DNA from: Chloroflexota bacterium
GTDB taxonomy: Bacteria > Chloroflexota > UBA6077 > JAJPHF01
Direction of reading: 5' to 3'
DNA length: 35,737 bases
Assembly (NCBI GenBank): GCA_019686175.1
Contig: JADGHJ010000007.1
Location: 1 to 35,737 of the forward strand
Shown: piece by piece, positions 34,368-35,737 of the stretch
Numbering within the stretch: position 1 is the stretch's first letter
Layout of the letters: the number at the start of each line of letters is the position of its first letter
Made by a program: the position numbers and the translations under genes
Notes under the pieces: generated by a model
Databases searched by the model: none
What the model saw: the letters and a program-made list of their open reading frames with translations, nothing else
What the model was told of the DNA's origin: nothing

Positions 34368-35540
34368 CTACGCTCGCCGCTCCCAGCCGACGATGATGCC
34401 CTGACGTGGGCGCCCGCGCAGTAGCACGTCCTCGAGCCAGTCGGCGATATACGCGTGGGCCAGCAGGCGGTTGTCGTTCTGGCAGTGGGCCGCGCCGCCC
34501 TCCTCGGCGGTGAAGATCTTGAGCTCCTTCTGCGCGGAGCCCACGCCCTCGTACAGGGCGTACGCCTGCTCGACCGGCACTTGGGCGTCGCGCTCGCCAT
34601 GAGTGATCAGCACCGGGCAGCGGATCTGGTGGGCCACCCCCTCCAGGCGCCAGTTGCGCACGCGCTCGGCCACCTCATCGAGTGTGTGCGCGCCCATCAC
34701 GTGCATCACGTGGCGGTGCGTGGTAGGCACCTCGCCGCGCTCGTTGCCCACGCGCCGCGCCCAGACCGCCGCCCAATCCCACACGGCCCCCCAAGCCACC
34801 AGGGCAGCCAGCCGCGGCTCGAACGCCGCGAAGCGCGGCGCGCGATAGCCGCCCATGCTGATGCCCACGACGGCGATGCGCCCCGCGTCGATGTCGGGGC
34901 GTGCAACCAGGGAGTCAAACATCGCGCGGCCGGGCACCTCGTAGTCGTAGCGGTTCAGCAGGCCGCGGAACAGCACCGCTTCGCCCACCCCCGGGCCATC
35001 GGGCAGCAGCACACTGAAGCCACGCGCGGCGAGCGCCTGGGCGAACGGGAGCGCCTGCTCCTTGGTGCTCTCCAGGCCCGGCAGGAAGATCACCGCGGCG
35101 CGGCGCCCCGCCGCCCCCGCCCCGGGCACTAGCCAGGCCGGGAACGAGGTAGCCTCGTAGGGGATCTCGACGCGCTCGATGGGTGGCTCGGCCAGCGCCG
35201 CGAAGCGGCCGAACGCTTCGACCGAGCGCTGGTGGCCGGCGGCCTTGCGCGGGTCGTCGAAGTCGAGGTAGGCGATCGCCCACTGGTAGTAGCTACAAGC
35301 GCGCAGGAAGCTCTCGCGCGCGCTGCGCGGGTGGTCGGCGGCCAGCTCGCGCTCCCCCTGGCGCCACAAGTGCTCGCCCAGGGTGTGCCAAGCGCGGTAC
35401 CACGCCTCGTAGTCGTAGTCGCGCGCGGCCGCCTGGAGCGCGGCCACCACGGTGGCCACCTCGCCCATCGCCCCACCGGACTGGACGGCGCGATTCACCG
35501 CCTGCGACCACATGTAGTTGCCGGGGAAGAAATAGTACAT
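34368..35540 (-). CDS. Alpha/beta hydrolase with helical N-terminal domain (pseudooxynicotine-hydrolase-like)
   Basis: The 390-aa protein has an all-helical N-terminal region (to about residue 115, with several Tyr/Trp-rich helices), then an alpha/beta-hydrolase core. Its triad is Ser228 (GISMGG), Asp318 (HGERDAQVP) and His352 (AAHCQND). The layout, with PGLESTKE after the first core strand, is that of the 2,6-dihydroxypseudooxynicotine hydrolase group of C-C bond hydrolases, related to FrsA/DUF1100. It may cleave a C-C or ester bond in the catabolic block. The ATG at 35540 has GGAGGGG 7 nt upstream. The exact substrate is unknown. Confidence 0.86.
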   Translation of the reverse strand: MYYFFPGNYMWSQAVNRAVQSGGAMGEVATVVAALQAAARDYDYEAWYRAWHTLGEHLWRQGERELAADHPRSARESFLRACSYYQWAIAYLDFDDPRKAAGHQRSVEAFGRFAALAEPPIERVEIPYEATSFPAWLVPGAGAAGRRAAVIFLPGLESTKEQALPFAQALAARGFSVLLPDGPGVGEAVLFRGLLNRYDYEVPGRAMFDSLVARPDIDAGRIAVVGISMGGYRAPRFAAFEPRLAALVAWGAVWDWAAVWARRVGNERGEVPTTHRHVMHVMGAHTLDEVAERVRNWRLEGVAHQIRCPVLITHGERDAQVPVEQAYALYEGVGSAQKELKIFTAEEGGAAHCQNDNRLLAHAYIADWLEDVLLRGRPRQGIIVGWERRA

Positions 35541-35621
35541 AGCTCGCCCCCTCCGTGATCGTCAGGGTGCGCATGGGCCCGATGGAGCGTGTGGGAGCGT
35601 ACGTGTCGCCGCGGTAGGTGC

Positions 35622-35737
35622 TCAGACGGTGTGCCCGAGGGCTGGGCGGGACGCGGAGCCGTCCTGGGGACCAGTCGTGCTGCAGGCGGGGCAGAGGCCA
35701 TAGAAGTCCAGCCGCGCGCTCAGCCCCACATACCCCG
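35622..35737 (-). CDS. Fur-family transcriptional regulator, C-terminus (cut by window edge)
   Basis: Only the last 37 codons are in the window; the gene continues past the right edge. The visible peptide GYVGLSARLDFYGLCPACS matches the Fur/Zur/PerR C-terminus, in which a (L/I)xx(Y/F)GxCxxC segment carries the second structural-zinc CxxC pair. A Gly/Ser/Arg-rich tail of about 20 residues follows, ending in GHTV and TGA. Members repress iron, zinc or peroxide genes. It is the only transcription factor visible here. It lies 81 nt upstream of the hydrolase start on the same strand, so the two might be co-transcribed. Confidence 0.75.
   Translation of the reverse strand, partial: GYVGLSARLDFYGLCPACSTTGPQDGSASRPALGHTV

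Overview
This 35.7 kb window is a GC-rich bacterial chromosome segment. Single-copy housekeeping genes (fumC, gyrB, gltB) are interspersed with a dense accessory and catabolic gene set. GTG and TTG starts are common, ribosome binding sites are mostly clear GGAGG, and -10 boxes look like TACAAT or TACACT. The mix of content (one long GltB, a short 647-aa GyrB, a gliding-type ABC/GldG/DUF4340 operon, many lipoprotein substrate-binding proteins, Rieske and luciferase-like oxygenases) best fits a Chloroflexota lineage. That is an inference from gene content; no rRNA or tRNA gene was seen.

Layout. 0-7.1 kb: a small hypothetical protein, then a minus-strand run of a substrate-binding lipoprotein, fumarase class II, an exported 14-repeat TPR protein and an orphan molybdopterin oxidoreductase. 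7.4-11.6 kb: plus-strand gyrB, an alpha/beta hydrolase, a small secreted protein and a two-repeat DUF305 protein closed by a strong terminator. 11.6-16.5 kb: glutamate synthase large subunit behind a roughly 240-nt structured leader. 16.9-20.8 kb: a tight four-gene operon with an ABC ATPase, ABC-2 permease, GldG-like protein and DUF4340 protein. 20.9-25.1 kb: a second substrate-binding lipoprotein divergent from an LVIVD-repeat protein, then an ArsB-like transporter with a universal stress protein. 25.2-35.5 kb: a catabolic block with two cupins, an Ldh_2-family dehydrogenase, a Rieske oxygenase, an alpha/beta hydrolase plus luciferase-like monooxygenase pair, a C-C hydrolase-like enzyme and three more substrate-binding lipoproteins. 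The right edge cuts the C-terminus of a Fur-family regulator.

How the genes fit together. Five NitT/TauT-type substrate-binding lipoproteins occur without any matching permease or ATPase, and four of them are divergently paired with an enzyme or cupin gene across 136-275 bp. No transcription factor other than the Fur fragment is present. The catabolic block has the parts expected for uptake and oxidation of small organic, possibly aromatic or organosulfur, compounds, but the substrate cannot be read from sequence. The most unusual features are the divergent binding-protein/enzyme modules, a perfect 25-bp inverted repeat spanning the stop codon of the luciferase-like gene, the structured gltB leader, and a 37-bp exact internal repeat in the DUF305 gene.
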